A stretch of DNA of 64,000 nt from NCBI GenBank assembly GCA_013339765.2, contig CM023452.1:162501581-162565580 (forward strand), given 5' to 3'. Below are positions 10,447-21,919 of this stretch, in pieces. Under the pieces are notes generated by a model. The model made no database searches and was not told the DNA's origin. It saw only the letters and a list, made by a program, of their open reading frames with translations. The position numbers were made by a program, and so were the translations under genes. Numbering within the stretch: the stretch's first letter is position 1; each line of letters starts with the position of its first letter. Source of the stretch: Haemaphysalis longicornis. Lineage: Eukaryota > Arthropoda > Arachnida > Ixodida > Ixodidae.

Positions 10447-11817
10447 TTGAGCTCTCCTAGGATAAGCCCTGTGAAAGATCATCAGAAAAGTTGTTCGAGT
10501 AGAATATTGCCTCCTCTCCCCCGAGAGCACATCAAGATTATTTTTCGGCCCCACGGTGGCATGAACGTTGCCCGAACGGGCTCCGCCAACCTTCGAGACG
10601 CCATTCTTACCGCTGCTAATATCTCTGCGGCCGAAGCATCGACAGACACCTTCCGTCTCAACTCCGAAAAGAACATTCTCGTGCTGAGTACGCCCAGTAT
10701 AACCAGGGCAGGCCAGTACAATGCTATCACGGCAATTCACATCGACTCGCAGGACTTCCAGCTGTCTCCTTATGTCGCCACCCACGAAGGTACCTCTAAA
10801 GGAGTCATACACGGCATACCCGCCTACGATACGCCGGAAGCAATCACAGCCAGTATCGTCACACTAGCCAACCCCAAAGCCCTCCAGGCGCGCCGTATGG
10901 GCACAACCAGCACCGCCATAATCGTCTTCGACGGCTACAAGGTACCTCCATACATTTATTACCGTGGTGCCGAATACAGGTGCTACATCCATCGTCAGAA
11001 GATGGAGGCATGCCTCGCCTGTGGTGACAAGGGACACCGCGCCGACGTTTGCCCACGTCCCAACCCCACGCGCTGCAGGAGGTGTGGGGACCATCTCGTC
11101 GACTCCTCCCACACGTGTGAACCAAAATGCGCCCTGTGCGGCGGCGCACATCCTCTGGGAGATCGTTCGTGCAAGCAACGCTTCAAGGCGACACCTCCCC
11201 GTGGAAAGACCACCAGCCTCCACAAACAATGGCGAGAAGATAGCGCTGCACTGTCATCACCGCCAGAAGTCACTACCAAGTCTCCACCTACTTCCCATGA
11301 ACAGCACCCAACTGCCTCCCAAGAACGACGTGCCTCTTCAGCTTCTGCAGCAGCCACACCACGAGACACCACCCAAGAGAAGAAAAAGGCATCGTCCCGA
11401 CCTTCCAAGTGGGTAAACTGGGCAGCAGCGGCGGCCTCCAACTCATCTTCCCCATCGAATGAATTAGTCGAGTTAAAGCAGTTACTTAATCAGGTTCTCG
11501 AAGAAAATGAGAAACTCAGAGCCGAGATCAAACAGCTCAAAACATCTCCCCCACCATCCAGCGAATCCGATGACTCAGCAGTCATGGACAGTGATAACCC
11601 GCCTTCTTTTCACTCAACCCCTCCTAACCCTCCCCAAATTGGTTCTTCTACACCCTACATCACCAAGCAAGATTTAGAGAATTCTATTCAAAAAATCACA
11701 GAAACTATCACCTCCAAGCTCGCTACAGAATATGAACCGTTCTTCAACCTTGTGACGAAACTGACCTCCCAGAACTGCATTGGAAGAGCGGTTATTGACA
11801 GTAGAGTCACGCCCTAG
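10447..11817 (+). CDS. LINE ORF1: gag-like RNA-binding protein with zinc knuckles
   Basis: An uninterrupted 456-codon frame. No ATG lies near its start: it opens after a TAG at 10423 and the first ATG is in GGMNVARTG (10561), so the true start is either that ATG or was lost by 5' truncation. Residues 189-202 form a CX2CX4HX4C knuckle (CLACGDKGHRADVC). Further Cys/His clusters start near residues 210 and 228 (the last is CALCGGAHPLGDRSC). Residues about 339-366 form a Leu/Glu heptad-like coiled coil, after a Ser/Pro/Thr-rich linker. In this family the protein packages element RNA. The intact ORF1 beside a broken ORF2 is notable. Confidence 0.8.
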   Translation: MSSPRISPVKDHQKSCSSRILPPLPREHIKIIFRPHGGMNVARTGSANLRDAILTAANISAAEASTDTFRLNSEKNILVLSTPSITRAGQYNAITAIHIDSQDFQLSPYVATHEGTSKGVIHGIPAYDTPEAITASIVTLANPKALQARRMGTTSTAIIVFDGYKVPPYIYYRGAEYRCYIHRQKMEACLACGDKGHRADVCPRPNPTRCRRCGDHLVDSSHTCEPKCALCGGAHPLGDRSCKQRFKATPPRGKTTSLHKQWREDSAALSSPPEVTTKSPPTSHEQHPTASQERRASSASAAATPRDTTQEKKKASSRPSKWVNWAAAAASNSSSPSNELVELKQLLNQVLEENEKLRAEIKQLKTSPPPSSESDDSAVMDSDNPPSFHSTPPNPPQIGSSTPYITKQDLENSIQKITETITSKLATEYEPFFNLVTKLTSQNCIGRAVIDSRVTP

Positions 11818-11877
11818 CACCAAAAAAGCTTCCAAGCCTTACGACAGGCCTTCCACCTCCCAAATAACTAGTTGATC

Positions 11878-14800
11878 ATGGCAACTGCTAGTTATACCAT
11901 TTGGCAGTGGAATTGTCGTGGGTACCGACGTAAGCGCGGCAACTTGCAACAAACCATTGATAATCGAATTCTAGGTCCACCCCAAGATGTATTGTGCCTT
12001 CAGGAGACAGGTGTCGTGGCCAAACTATCGGGATATAAATCCTTCCCCGACTCACATCCCATTCCTACAGAAACAACTATTTTGGTTCATCGCATTCCCT
12101 GCTGTACAACACACTCTCGAAAGCGAGATAGACCACGTTTTTGTGGAAATCATACCCCCAGAAAAGACGCCCTCAGTCTCTTTATTCTCAACGTTTACAG
12201 CAGCCCTCGCTTTCATAGGCATCGTTTTCATTCTCTCTTCAAAAGGCTGCTCTTGTTTCACGGAAAACCCAATCGTCATAACAGGTGACTTTAATGCACA
12301 CCATCCAGCGTGGGGCTACAGAAAGAGCACTATCAAAGGCCGATCATTATGGGAAGCAGCACAACAGGAACAACTTACCCTCCTCACAGATCCCGCATAC
12401 CCAACCAGGCTGGGCAACAGTGTTAGCGTAGACACTACCCCAGACCTAACCTTCAGCAGATATGTCAACCCCCAAGCCCAGTGGGTAAACACGCAACAGG
12501 ATCTAGGCAGTGACCACAAAATACTGCACATCAAAGTCCCCCTTAAGCACATGTCCCGGCAGGTGAAAATCTGCCACCATCGTTGATTGGGACGCCTTTA
12601 GACATGCCGAACAATCTCCTCGTCTCACTAAGGACACTCTTTCCGAGTGGGAGGACGGTCTGCTCAATCGCGTTAAATCGGCCACACGTGAATTAGAAAT
12701 CGATGCGGACCTTCCCCAGCCAGATTCACGCCTTGCTCATATGTGGCAAGCTAAAACTAGCATGCAAAAACGCCTCTCCCAACAGAAACACAACCGGAAC
12801 CTCCGAAGAAGGATCGCTCGACTCAATCAAGAAATAGAAAATTACTCTTTTAAACTTGTGGCTCAAAACTGGGAGGCCACATGCGAGTTTATTGACGCCA
12901 ATTTCAATTCGAAAAAACTTGGAACATCCTCCGTCATCTAATTGATCCCAGTACCACTAAAAACAGCTCAATCCCCAATCCATACAATACCTAATTCACA
13001 ATTTTGAAGGATCAGAGCAGGACCTTCTGAACTACATCACTAAGAATATGTCCAACAGAGTCCACCCATTCAACACCCCTCATACAGAGGCAACTCGAAC
13101 GACGAATTGGATGCCCCCATAACTGAGGCCGAGGTAAATGCGGCCATACAGCGGCTGAACTCCAGATCGGCCCCCGGACCAGATCTGATAACAAATAAAA
13201 TGTTGCGTAACCTAGACGATTTATCAGTGGAGGATGTCACACGACTCTTCAACGAATGCTGGGAGTCTGGTTCTATCCCGGAACGGTGGCGTACTGCCAA
13301 AACGATCCTAATTCCTAAACCCGGCAAACCACCACACGTAGATCACCTTCGCCCCATATCATTGACATCGTGTTTGGGTAAACTCTTCGAACATGTTATC
13401 CTTTCCAGATTAACTAGTTTTGCCGAACGGACACGTCTCTTTCCGCCCTCCATGTTTGGCTTTCGCCCTAACTTGTCCACCCAGGATGTTATGCTCCAAC
13501 TCCAAGCACCATATTATTGACCCGGCTTTTGCCCCTGTGCGGACAACCAAGGCTATCCTCGGCTTGGACCTTACACGAGCATTCGACACCATCTCCCATT
13601 CGGCGATTCTCGCGGGTATAATGAACTCACATTTGGGAGAGCGGACTTACAACTATATTCGTTCTTTTCTATCGGACAGAAACGCTCACTCTGCACCTGG
13701 GTCCCATTAAAACGTCCTCAATCAGTTTGGGAAGCACTGGCACTCCCCAGGGCTCGGTCCTGTCACCCTTTCTTTTCAATATCGCTATGAAAGACCTTCC
13801 TCCTTTACTATCGACCCTACCGGACCTCCACCATTCCCTTTATGCAGATGACATCACTCTTTGGATCTCCAAGGGTTCGGACGGACACATTCAGGACACC
13901 CTTCAACAGCTACCCAAATGATCGAAACATACACATCTAACCGCGGCCTCTCCTGTTCTCCACAAAAGTCCGAGTTTTTCCTCTTTCGGCCCAACTCACA
14001 TGACCCCCCCCAACATCTCGATTACCACCCAATCTGGCAACATCATACCTACCGTCGACGCCATCAGGGTCCTTGGTTTGCGCCTCCATAGCAAGGGACA
14101 CAACCTAGACACTATCCGAGAACTTGAACGTGGGGTATACCAAACTACGAGACTAATATCTCGAATAGCTTCAAAGCACAAGGGTGTCAAGGAGGGCAAC
14201 CTCATTCGACTCATACAAGCCTTTGTCCTGTCCCGAATAGCGTACTCGACCCCCTTCCTAACCATAAAGCTAAGTGAACGAATAAAAATTGACGGCTTGA
14301 TACGCAAATGTTTTAGGGTAGCCCTCGGACTCCCTCCAAAAACCTCCAACGACCGCCTCCTTGCACTGGGTGTCCACAACTCCCTTGACGAGATTGTTGA
14401 GGCGCAACGCACCGCCCAATTAGAAAGACTCACTAAGAGTCACACCGGTCGGCACTTGCTAGCTTCCTTAGGCCTTTCACCACCCACCTCCAACCATCAG
14501 CAATTGGTAGACATTCCCCCTTCCATCCGCCAGAGGCTCCGAATCAAACCTCTTCCGCGAAATATGCATCCCGTACACAATGAGGATCGCAGACTGGCTC
14601 GCGCGAGAGCCCTTGAAAAAGCGTACCCTCCAGGCTCCCCCATGCTATACACAGATGCAGCAGCCTATCCTACCAGAGCGGCTGCTGTAGCCACAGTGGT
14701 TGACTCGAAACAAGTCCAGCTCGCTTCCGCCTCCTTATCTACGACATCCCCCACGGCGGGAGAAGAGATCGCCATCGCGTTGGCTATGACCCACAGTCCC

Positions 14801-15275
14801 CACCTTCAAACAACTATAATCAGTGACTCTAAATCAGCCATCCTAAATTTCCTTTACGCAAGAGTTTCCCCAGCAACTTTATCAGTCCTGCTGAAGGCAC
14901 AGAACAATCGATCGCGTTCTTTCACTCTCGTCTGGGCTCCCGCCCATACCGCGCTACCTGGAAACTCAGCGGCCCACGAAGCTGCTCGAGCTTTGGTCTA
15001 CCGAGGGCTCGATGGCGCCGCCAATGATAGTGAGATATTCACTCTACGGGACAGGCTGCACACATACGGGGACATCCTCGCCCATTACCGCTTGGAGCGT
15101 GCCATTTTTCCACCTCCTCACCCATCTCTATCCCGATCCTTGGCGGTCATATATCGGCAGCTCCAGACCCGCTCCTTCCCCACCCCTGCCATCATGTCAG
15201 CGATCTTTCCCGACACCTACATAGACGAATGTCCATATTGTTCGGTCCATCACGCATAGTTATCCCATATCATAT
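11878..15275 (+). pseudogene. LINE ORF2 (endonuclease-RT-RNase H), frameshifted
   Basis: Starts at ATG 11878. The endonuclease is read through WQWNCRG and CLQETG, then after a shift near 12270 through VITGDFNAHHPAWG, TPDLTFSR and GSDHKIL. The RT runs from about 13107 (SAPGPDLI, LRPISLTS, FGFRPNLST), shifts near 13510 (DLTRAFD), 13710 (GTPQGSVLSPFLFN) and 13915, and keeps its catalytic YADD at 13841-13852. RNase H lies at about 14640-15000, with the metal-binding residues visible in YTDAA, AGEEI and SDSKSA, but the final position reads AAHEAAR, so the fourth acidic residue may be Glu. A TAG at 15257-15259 splits the C-terminal CCHC (CPYC...H...C). At least five frameshifts and one stop make this a pseudogene. 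Confidence 0.85.
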
Positions 15276-15527
15276 GGGCCTGTGATAGCATCCCACTATC
15301 TAGGCACCGATCCCATCCCATTCTCCTTACTATCACCAGCGAGGCGCGCTGGGAGGCCGCCCTGCGTGACCCAAACCCCCAAATTCAAGAAGACCTGGCC
15401 CGCTTGGCCGAAGGCACCGGACCCCTGCCGAAAAGGGGCCCTGCTGCCCGATGGACGACGGAGAAGACGTCGCCGGCCTAATCGCCCCAGCTGTGGCCAA
15501 ATAAAGTTCAGTCTGTCTGTCTGTCTT

Positions 15528-16521
15528 TACAAAAAATGGGCAAAAACTGGACATACTTTTTTGTGTCAACGAAATTATGTTGAATGCTCTCGAGTGTTCT
15601 GTGGAGCATCAAAACGCTTCGTAAACGCATTCGCGACGGTTTAATATACAACAAAAATGGTCAAGCAACTGTTGTAAAAATAGTTGATTTAGTAAGAACA
15701 TGGAAGTGTTCAGGAATATTTCCTAAAACAAATTGGCTAAAAGCGGCACCTTCATCTCTGTGAAATTCAACCCACTAAAGTATGCGCCTTCCGCCCCCCC
15801 CCCCCCCCCCCCCCTCCATCCCCGTTTATTACAGGTAAGCCGCCCCACAGAAGATATCAGGACCTGGACAATACACCTAATCCAGCTCTGCAAAGAAATT
15901 AGTATTTTCTGTATCCGACAGTAAAAGAGGCACAACAATTAAAGGAACGACCATTTGTGGGCACTGTTTAATAAATGAATTTCGCTGTCAACTGGCGCTG
16001 ATAATTAAGCAAGGCTGGGCTGAAGGCTGGACGGCTGGTGGTGGCGCGCGGGCTCACTTTCGATGTGGGTGCAGTGGACCTAACATGGGGCGTTTGTGCT
16101 GCTGCACAGCGAGACTGCTTGCCCTGCATGCAGTGGTCGTCCACGGGCCTCAGTACAGTTAACGTACTGTAGCTGAACTCCAACGCCGGTATCAAGGCCG
16201 AACTTCCCGCAGCTTTAGTCCGGCTGGAGTCCGACGACCGCATCTCGGCTGTCCTCCAGTGGCCGTACTTCGGCCGCACACAGCTAGATTTGGAATGGCC
16301 GGAGCCCTACGGCTGGAATCTGGCCATACGAACGGAAGCCGGTCGACTGGCTGACGGACACTGGCCGTTGGACAGCCATGGAAGTACGGCCGTATACGGC
16401 CAAAAGGCACACATTTGGACACGGGCCCAACACGGCTGCCGGGAAAGGGCAGAACATAAAATCACCGGCCGGAGTACACCGGCTTGAGTTGGGCCGAGCA
16501 GTCCTGTGCTACCTGGGTATT

Positions 16522-16530
<9 letters not shown>
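15528..16530. other. No recognisable gene; poly(C) tract
   Basis: Contains a C-run at about 15797-15816 and a GC-rich stretch at about 16030-16490 that opens frames on both strands without domains. Nothing supportable as a gene. Confidence 0.35.

Positions 16531-16576
<46 letters not shown>
16521..16576. repeat. (TG)n(TA)n microsatellite
   Basis: A TG run grades into about 20 TA units immediately upstream of the tRNA-like head. Spurious Tyr/Ile frames arise from it. Confidence 0.9.
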
Positions 16577-16581
<5 letters not shown>

Positions 16582-16589
16582 AATACCAT

Positions 16590-16662
16590 GCAGCGATGGC
16601 GTAGAGGTAGAACACCCGCCTCGCGTGCAGAATGACCGTGGTTCGAATCCCGGTGCCGGACA
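16590..16662 (+). repeat. tRNA-derived SINE head (Pol III A and B boxes)
   Basis: An A-box-like TGGCGTAGAGG at 16597-16607 and a perfect B box GGTTCGAATCC at 16640-16650 are spaced as in a tRNA. The body resembles tRNA-Ala or tRNA-Gly but lacks a clean cloverleaf. It continues without a break into the RTE 5' region. It may be an independent SINE or the promoter end of a composite element. Confidence 0.65.
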
Positions 16663-19600
16663 ATTCCCACGCGTATTGATGGAATTGCACAAAGGGTCTT
16701 GGGGTGCGGCCTGACCCCAGCAACCATTGTCGGTAATGCACTCCCTCACCAGAGCAGGACTGGCCACCCTGGTGTAGTAACGGCCACAACCTCCCATGAC
16801 TACGCCAATTAACCCTCGGCCCTCAGTCCCCAGCGGCTGCGAAGCAACTGACCACAGCGGCGGTCAGACCTGTGACGCAGCAGAGGGTGCTAAGAATCCC
16901 TGGATCCGGACAGGCCGCCAATGGAATCTGAACCTGGCAACGTTTAACGCGCGAACCTTATCTAGCGAAGCAAGTCTCGAGGTGTGCTCGAGGAATTAGA
17001 GGGCATTAAATGGGATGTAATAGGACTTAGCGAGGTTAGGAGGGCAGGCGAAGCCTTTACGGTGCTGAAAAATGGACACGTCCTATGTTACCGTGGTCTA
17101 GAGGACAGAAGAGAACTGGGAGTGGGATTTCTAGTCAATAAAAGCATAGCTGGCAACATAGACGAATACCATAGCATTAACGAAAGGGCAGCAGGTCTTG
17201 TAATTAGGCTCAATAAGAGGTACAAGCTCAAGGTGGTGCAGGGCTACGCGCACACATCCAGCCACGACGACGAAGTAGTGGAACGCCTCTATGAAGATGT
17301 GGAATCGGCAATGGCTAAAGTAAAAACACAGTATATTGTTGTTATGGGGGACCTCAATGCTAAAGTAGGCAAGAATCAGGCTGGAGACAAGGCAGTTGGG
17401 AACTATGGTCTGGGCTGTAGAAATAGCAGGGGGGACCTACTAGTTGGGTCTGCAGAATGGAATAACGTACGCATAATGAATACCTACTTCTGTAAACGGG
17501 AGAGTCGGAAGTGGACCTGGAGGAGCCCGAATGGGGAGCACAAAAATGAAATAGACTTCATATTATGCGATAACCCTGGCGTCGTGCAGGATGTGGAAGT
17601 GCTCGGAAGGGTAAGGTGTAGTGACCACCGTATGGTAAGATCTCGAATTAGGCTAGATTTGAGGAGGAACCGCAACAAGCTAGTACGAAAGAAGCCGATA
17701 AATGAGCTAACAGTAAGACGTAAAGTAGAAGAATTCAGAATCGCGCTGCAGAACCGATATTCCGCCCTTAACGAGGAAGCCGAGCCTACGACACAGGAAG
17801 CCAGCGACAACCTTACACGCACTTATCACGGAGTGTGCAGTAGAAGTCGGGGGGCACTATGGCTAGACAGGATACTGGTAAACCTTCACAGGAGACGAAA
17901 GATCTAATCAGGAAACGGCAAACTATGAAAATCTCTACCGCAGCTGACAGAATAGAACTAGCCGAGCTCTCAAAGTTAATCAATAAGCGTAAGACAGTTG
18001 ACATACGGAAGTTAATTATGGAGAGGATCGAATACGCTGCAAAGAACGGAGGTAGCCTGAAAGCAGTGAAGAGACGTCTTGGCGTGGGGAAAAATCAGAT
18101 GTATGCACTTAACGATAAGCAAGGCAATGCCATCACAAATAGGGATAAAATAGTCACAGTGGCCGAGGAGCTCTATAGGGATCTGTACAGTAGCCGGGAC
18201 ATACAGGATAATGCCGAACGAGACAGTAGTTCAGAGGAGATAGACGTCCCACCAGTAACGACCGAAGAAGTAAGGAAGGCTTTGAAAGAAATGAAAGGGG
18301 GCAAAGCACCTGGTGAGGATCAGATAACAGCAGACCTATTGAGGGATGGCGGAGAAATTGTACTTGAAAAACTGGCAAACGTGTATACGCAATACCTACG
18401 CATTGCAATAACGCGAACATCATCCTAATCCATAAGAAAGGCGACATGAAGGACTTGAAAAATTACAGGCCGATCAGCTTACTGTCAGTCGTCTACAAGG
18501 TATTTACCAAGGTAATCGCTAACCGAATCTCTGCAACCGTAGATTTCAGTCAACCTAAAGAACAAGCAGGGTTCGTAAAGGTTATTCAACAATGGACCAT
18601 ATTCACACGATCAATCAGGTGATAGAGAAGTGCGCTGAGTATACTGAACCCCCTATATATAGCCTTCATAGATTATGAGAAAGCATTTGACTCGGTCGAA
18701 ACCTTAGCAGTCATTCAGGCATTACGGAACCAGGGGGTAGATGTGCATTATGTAAGAATACTAGAGGATATCTACAATGGGTCTACAGCTACCATCATCC
18801 TCCATAGGGAAAGCAGTAAAATACCTATAAGGAAGGGTGTCAGACAAGGAGACACAATCTCTCCAATGTTATTCACAGCATGCTTACAAGAAGTATTCAG
18901 AACGTTGGATGGGAACCGGTGGGAGTAAGGGTTAATGGAGAATACCTCAGTAACCTCAGATTTGCTGATGACGTTGCCTTGCTAAGTAACTCGGGGTACG
19001 AATTGCAAAGCATGCTTTCCGCACTGGCGAACAGAGTAGAACCGTGGGCCTGAAATTAATATGCAGAAACTAAAGTAATGATCAATAACCTCGGGACAGC
19101 ACAGCAGTTTGAGATAGGTGGCGAGGCAGTGGAAGTGGTAAGCGAATATATCTACTTAGGCCAAGTTGTGACCCCAGATCCCAACCATGAGGCAGAGATA
19201 ATTAGAAGGGTCAGAATGGGGTGGGGTGCATATGGCAGACATTCTCAGATAATGAATAGCAGCCTACCATTGTCGCTGAAGAAGAAAGTGTATGACAGCT
19301 GCATCTTACCGGTACTCACCTACGGGGCAGAAACTTGGAGGCTCACTAAGAGGGTTCAACTGAAATTGAGAACGACTCAGCGGGCAATGGAGCGGAAAAT
19401 GATAGGTGTAACATTAAGGGACAAGAAGAGAGCGGAGTGGGGCAGGGAGCAAACTGGTGTTAAAGACATATTAGTAGAAACTAAGAAGAAGAAATGGACG
19501 TGGGCAGGGCATGTAATGCGAAGGCAAGATAACCGCTGGTAATTAAGGGTAACAGAGTGGATCCCTAGAGAAGGCAAGCGTTGCAGGGGGCGGCCGAAAG

Positions 19601-19741
19601 TTAGATGGGCAGATGAGATCAAGAAGTTTGCGGGGATAAATTGGTCACAGTTGGCACAGGACCGAGGTAATTGGAGAATACTGGGAGAGGCCTTTGCCCT
19701 GCAGTGGGCGTAGATAGGCTGGTGATGATGATGATGATGAC
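16663..19741 (+). mobile_element. RTE/BovB-like LINE, nearly full length, inactive
   Basis: One ORF type only: an endonuclease followed by an RT and a C-terminal tail, without RNase H, as in RTE elements. The 3' end reads CCTGCAGTGGGCGTAGATAG and then a (TGA)n tail at 19722-19740, a hallmark of this clade. A second, much shorter copy is at 4125-4885. The 5' untranslated part (16663-16930) is GC-rich. Confidence 0.85.
16796..19542 (+). pseudogene. RTE ORF: endonuclease and reverse transcriptase, frameshifted
   Basis: The frame from ATG 16796 carries the endonuclease start (LNLATFNARTLSS) and shifts at about 16984 into LEELEGIKWDVIGLSEVRR. It then reads VVMGDLNAK at about 17340, NEIDFIL and CSDHRMV at about 17620. 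After a shift near 17860 the linker and RT begin (GGKAPGEDQI, then HKKGDMKDLKNYRPISLLS in another frame near 18430). FIDYEKAFDSVE is near 18667, IRKGVRQGDTISPMLFTA near 18829, and the catalytic FADD is at 18961-18972. The tail carries SLKKKVYDSCILPVLTYGAE and a WAGHVMRR segment near 19500. Several shifts and stops make it non-functional. Confidence 0.85.
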
Positions 19742-19742
19742 A

Positions 19743-19744
19743 GA

Positions 19745-19785
<41 letters not shown>

Positions 19786-19788
19786 GCA
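19743..19788. repeat. (TA)n microsatellite at the RTE 3' end
   Basis: A TA run with one CA interruption, directly after the (TGA)n tail. Confidence 0.9.
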
Positions 19789-19789
19789 C

Positions 19790-20300
19790 AGTCAAATCTA
19801 TGTACAGCAAACGCCATATTAGAACCTTATCAGATTAACGAACATTTAAGAAATCCCACGCTCACTGCTTATATACTTTTAATGTAAATTTATTTCACTA
19901 CTACGGACTTCAGAATACCGAACTTTTCAAAATAACGACGTTTTTTAACTCCGTGACATATTAACAACGCCTCAGTACTAGGAACTGATATTTTGAACTC
20001 CAGAGATTCTTATATTTCAGTGAAACAATCGTTGCAACCGGAGACGTAGGCTAGCAGACGACACGGCAAAGCGCAGTAAGTGGAGGCCTTGCACCTTGCT
20101 CCACAGAAAGCGCAAGCCCATTCTAGCGGTTTTAAGGGAAAAAAGTAAAAAAAAAAGAATGAAGTTAAAGCTAAAAGCGGATAAAAAAAGAAGGTTGCGC
20201 GGCCTGTTTAGGCGACGGCGCTCAGGTTTTACGGGCGCCACGGAGTGCGAAGGCATGCCCAGAGGTTATCGGGGCTCAGAAAACCTGGTGCAATGTGGGA
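19790..20300. other. No recognisable gene
   Basis: AT-rich, then a Lys/Arg-rich 77-codon frame at 20096-20329 (+) that is compositionally biased and without domain support. It starts with a CAGTCAAATCT terminus that is reminiscent of Tigger-type ends, but I find no matching opposite end. Confidence 0.3.
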
Positions 20301-20302
20301 GG

Positions 20303-20505
20303 AGAATGGAATGGAATGGAATGGAATGAAATGGAATGGAATGGAATGAAATGGAATGGAATGGAATTGATGACTTTATTATAGGACGAGGCCAATAGGC
20401 CCTGTTGGGGGACATGGAAAATGGTAGGGGAAGATGGTTTATAAAGTCTTCACTGCACTGTGAGGGTTCACTTAGCACGGTATGCACAGTTGAAGTTGTG
20501 GCGAG
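20303..20505 (-). mobile_element. 5'-truncated LINE 3' end on the minus strand with (ATTCC)n tail
   Basis: Read on the minus strand, about 130 bp end with AATAAAGTCATC and then a pentamer ATTCC run (20303-20367). An AATAAA close to a short tandem tail is the 3' structure of many arthropod LINEs. There is no coding part to assign a clade. Confidence 0.5.
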
Positions 20506-20509
20506 AACA

Positions 20510-21860
20510 CTCTAATACGACCATGATCGAGATATCTGATAGGAGCCGTTCAGGAGACACAAAGGGTGTTTTTTTTTATTGTTTGGGGGGGGGGACCTGT
20601 TTTGAGACCGAATGCTGTAATTTGCTTTGGCGCAGAAAGGAACTTTTTTTTAACTTTTTTTTTCGCCTGTCGTTTTCAGATGCCGCAGACAGGGCGGAAG
20701 CCCGGCTTATAGCAGCGGGACAGCGTGATAGGAACGCAAGCCGGCTATATATTTTTTTTTCATCCATGACTGGCGTTCGCGATTCCGAGGCGGTTGCTTA
20801 TCAGCCCAATGTGCAGGTTGTGGCAAGCTCCGGTGTCGCTCGGCTCGCTGTCTCCCCATGTTCGAAACAGGAAAAGGGTTGTTGCTCTTCTGCACAAGGT
20901 TGTAATCGCAACAACTTGCCCGAGGGTCCTCAGCGGCGCGTTCAGAGCAAGGGAAGTTTGAAGTTGTGGTTATCACGTGCATGCAAACAGAACACACTAA
21001 CGGAATAGTGCCTTTCTTTTATTAGAAGAGGGAGGGGAGCGCAGGCTGCTTACGATGACTGCATCCATCTTTTTTCCTTCTTTTGCGACCCTGAAACGAT
21101 GCCCCGCTGCACTGCTAGATCAGCGGCCCCGTCAAAAAACCCACCGCTTTATAAGTGGTAAGCTTATGCATTGATCTCCAATGGGAGGCCTACCGATGGC
21201 CCGGAAAAACCGTGTTATATCCGCACTATATAAGCGGTTATGTTATAAATGGTCTACACTGTAATTTGTTGCCTTGAATTTTGCGATTTTCGCTACAACG
21301 ACCTTTCAGAATAACGAGCGATTTGCCGCGAGCACCACTGACGAGCACCACTGACACTGATCGCTGGCCAATGCTCCACCTATGGGTGGGGTGTCGTCGA
21401 GGAGATCCTCCCTACGAGCTTGGCTGTCTGGATTCGTAACCCTGACACGCATCGCTATGACTTCCCGCTTAACGTAACCCAATTGTGTGCGAGCGACATG
21501 GTTGTAACCTACCAGAAATGTACTGTCATTTTAAACCCTGGTGGAGCACAGCCATTTGGAAGCGATTTCAACTGTGATGTAGTTGCTCCCAGCGCCACTG
21601 CGACCAGAACACCCATACTGAGCTTGGATGTCACCCAAGCAGCAGAGGCCGATAGGCAATGATTGGAAACCCCATGGTTTCCATTGGATGAGTGGCCGGG
21701 CCACTCATCGGTAACTCGGATGAAAGATTGATAGAACGCCAAGCAAAACGCGACCGGAAGTAACGTCACACGGATAGCCCATCGGAGGCCGAGCTTCAGC
21801 TGACGGATAAAAGCGCATTTTTTCCACGCGCTTGCCGTGCGCGGAGCGCGTCTGAACACG
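20510..21860. other. No confirmed gene
   Basis: Frames at 20460-21008 (+, 182 codons) and 21420-21662 (+, 80 codons) are open but have no recognised domain. A 23-bp near-perfect palindrome with 11-bp arms GATGAGTGGCC / GGCCACTCATC lies at 21687-21709. Homopolymer T runs occur near 20570-20660 and 20745-20760. Confidence 0.3.
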
Positions 21861-21866
21861 ACGGTT

Positions 21867-21917
21867 CAGCGTATTCAAAAGTGCAGCGTATTCAAAAGTG
21901 CAGCGTATTCAAAAGAG
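21867..21917 (+). repeat. 17-bp tandem repeat, three copies
   Basis: CAGCGTATTCAAAAGTG is repeated head to tail at 21867, 21884 and 21901, the last copy ending in AG in place of TG. Confidence 0.9.
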
Positions 21918-21919
21918 CG

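Larger units (their letters stand above)
10426..15527 (+). mobile_element. I-clade non-LTR retrotransposon (LINE), nearly full length, inactive
   Basis: The element has the two-ORF layout of I-clade LINEs: a gag-like ORF1 with zinc knuckles, then ORF2 with an apurinic-type endonuclease, a reverse transcriptase, an RNase H domain and a C-terminal CCHC. RNase H downstream of RT separates this clade from CR1, Jockey and RTE. The 3' end has an AATAAA at about 15500 followed by a (TCTG)n tail to about 15527, typical of target-primed insertion. The 5' end is uncertain because ORF1 has no ATG near its start. ORF2 has several frameshifts and a stop, so the copy cannot move by itself. Confidence 0.85.

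Noticed and set aside
10859..11441. Open frames on the minus strand of LINE ORF1 (96-148 codons)
   Set aside because: Shadows of the GC-rich ORF1 coding strand.
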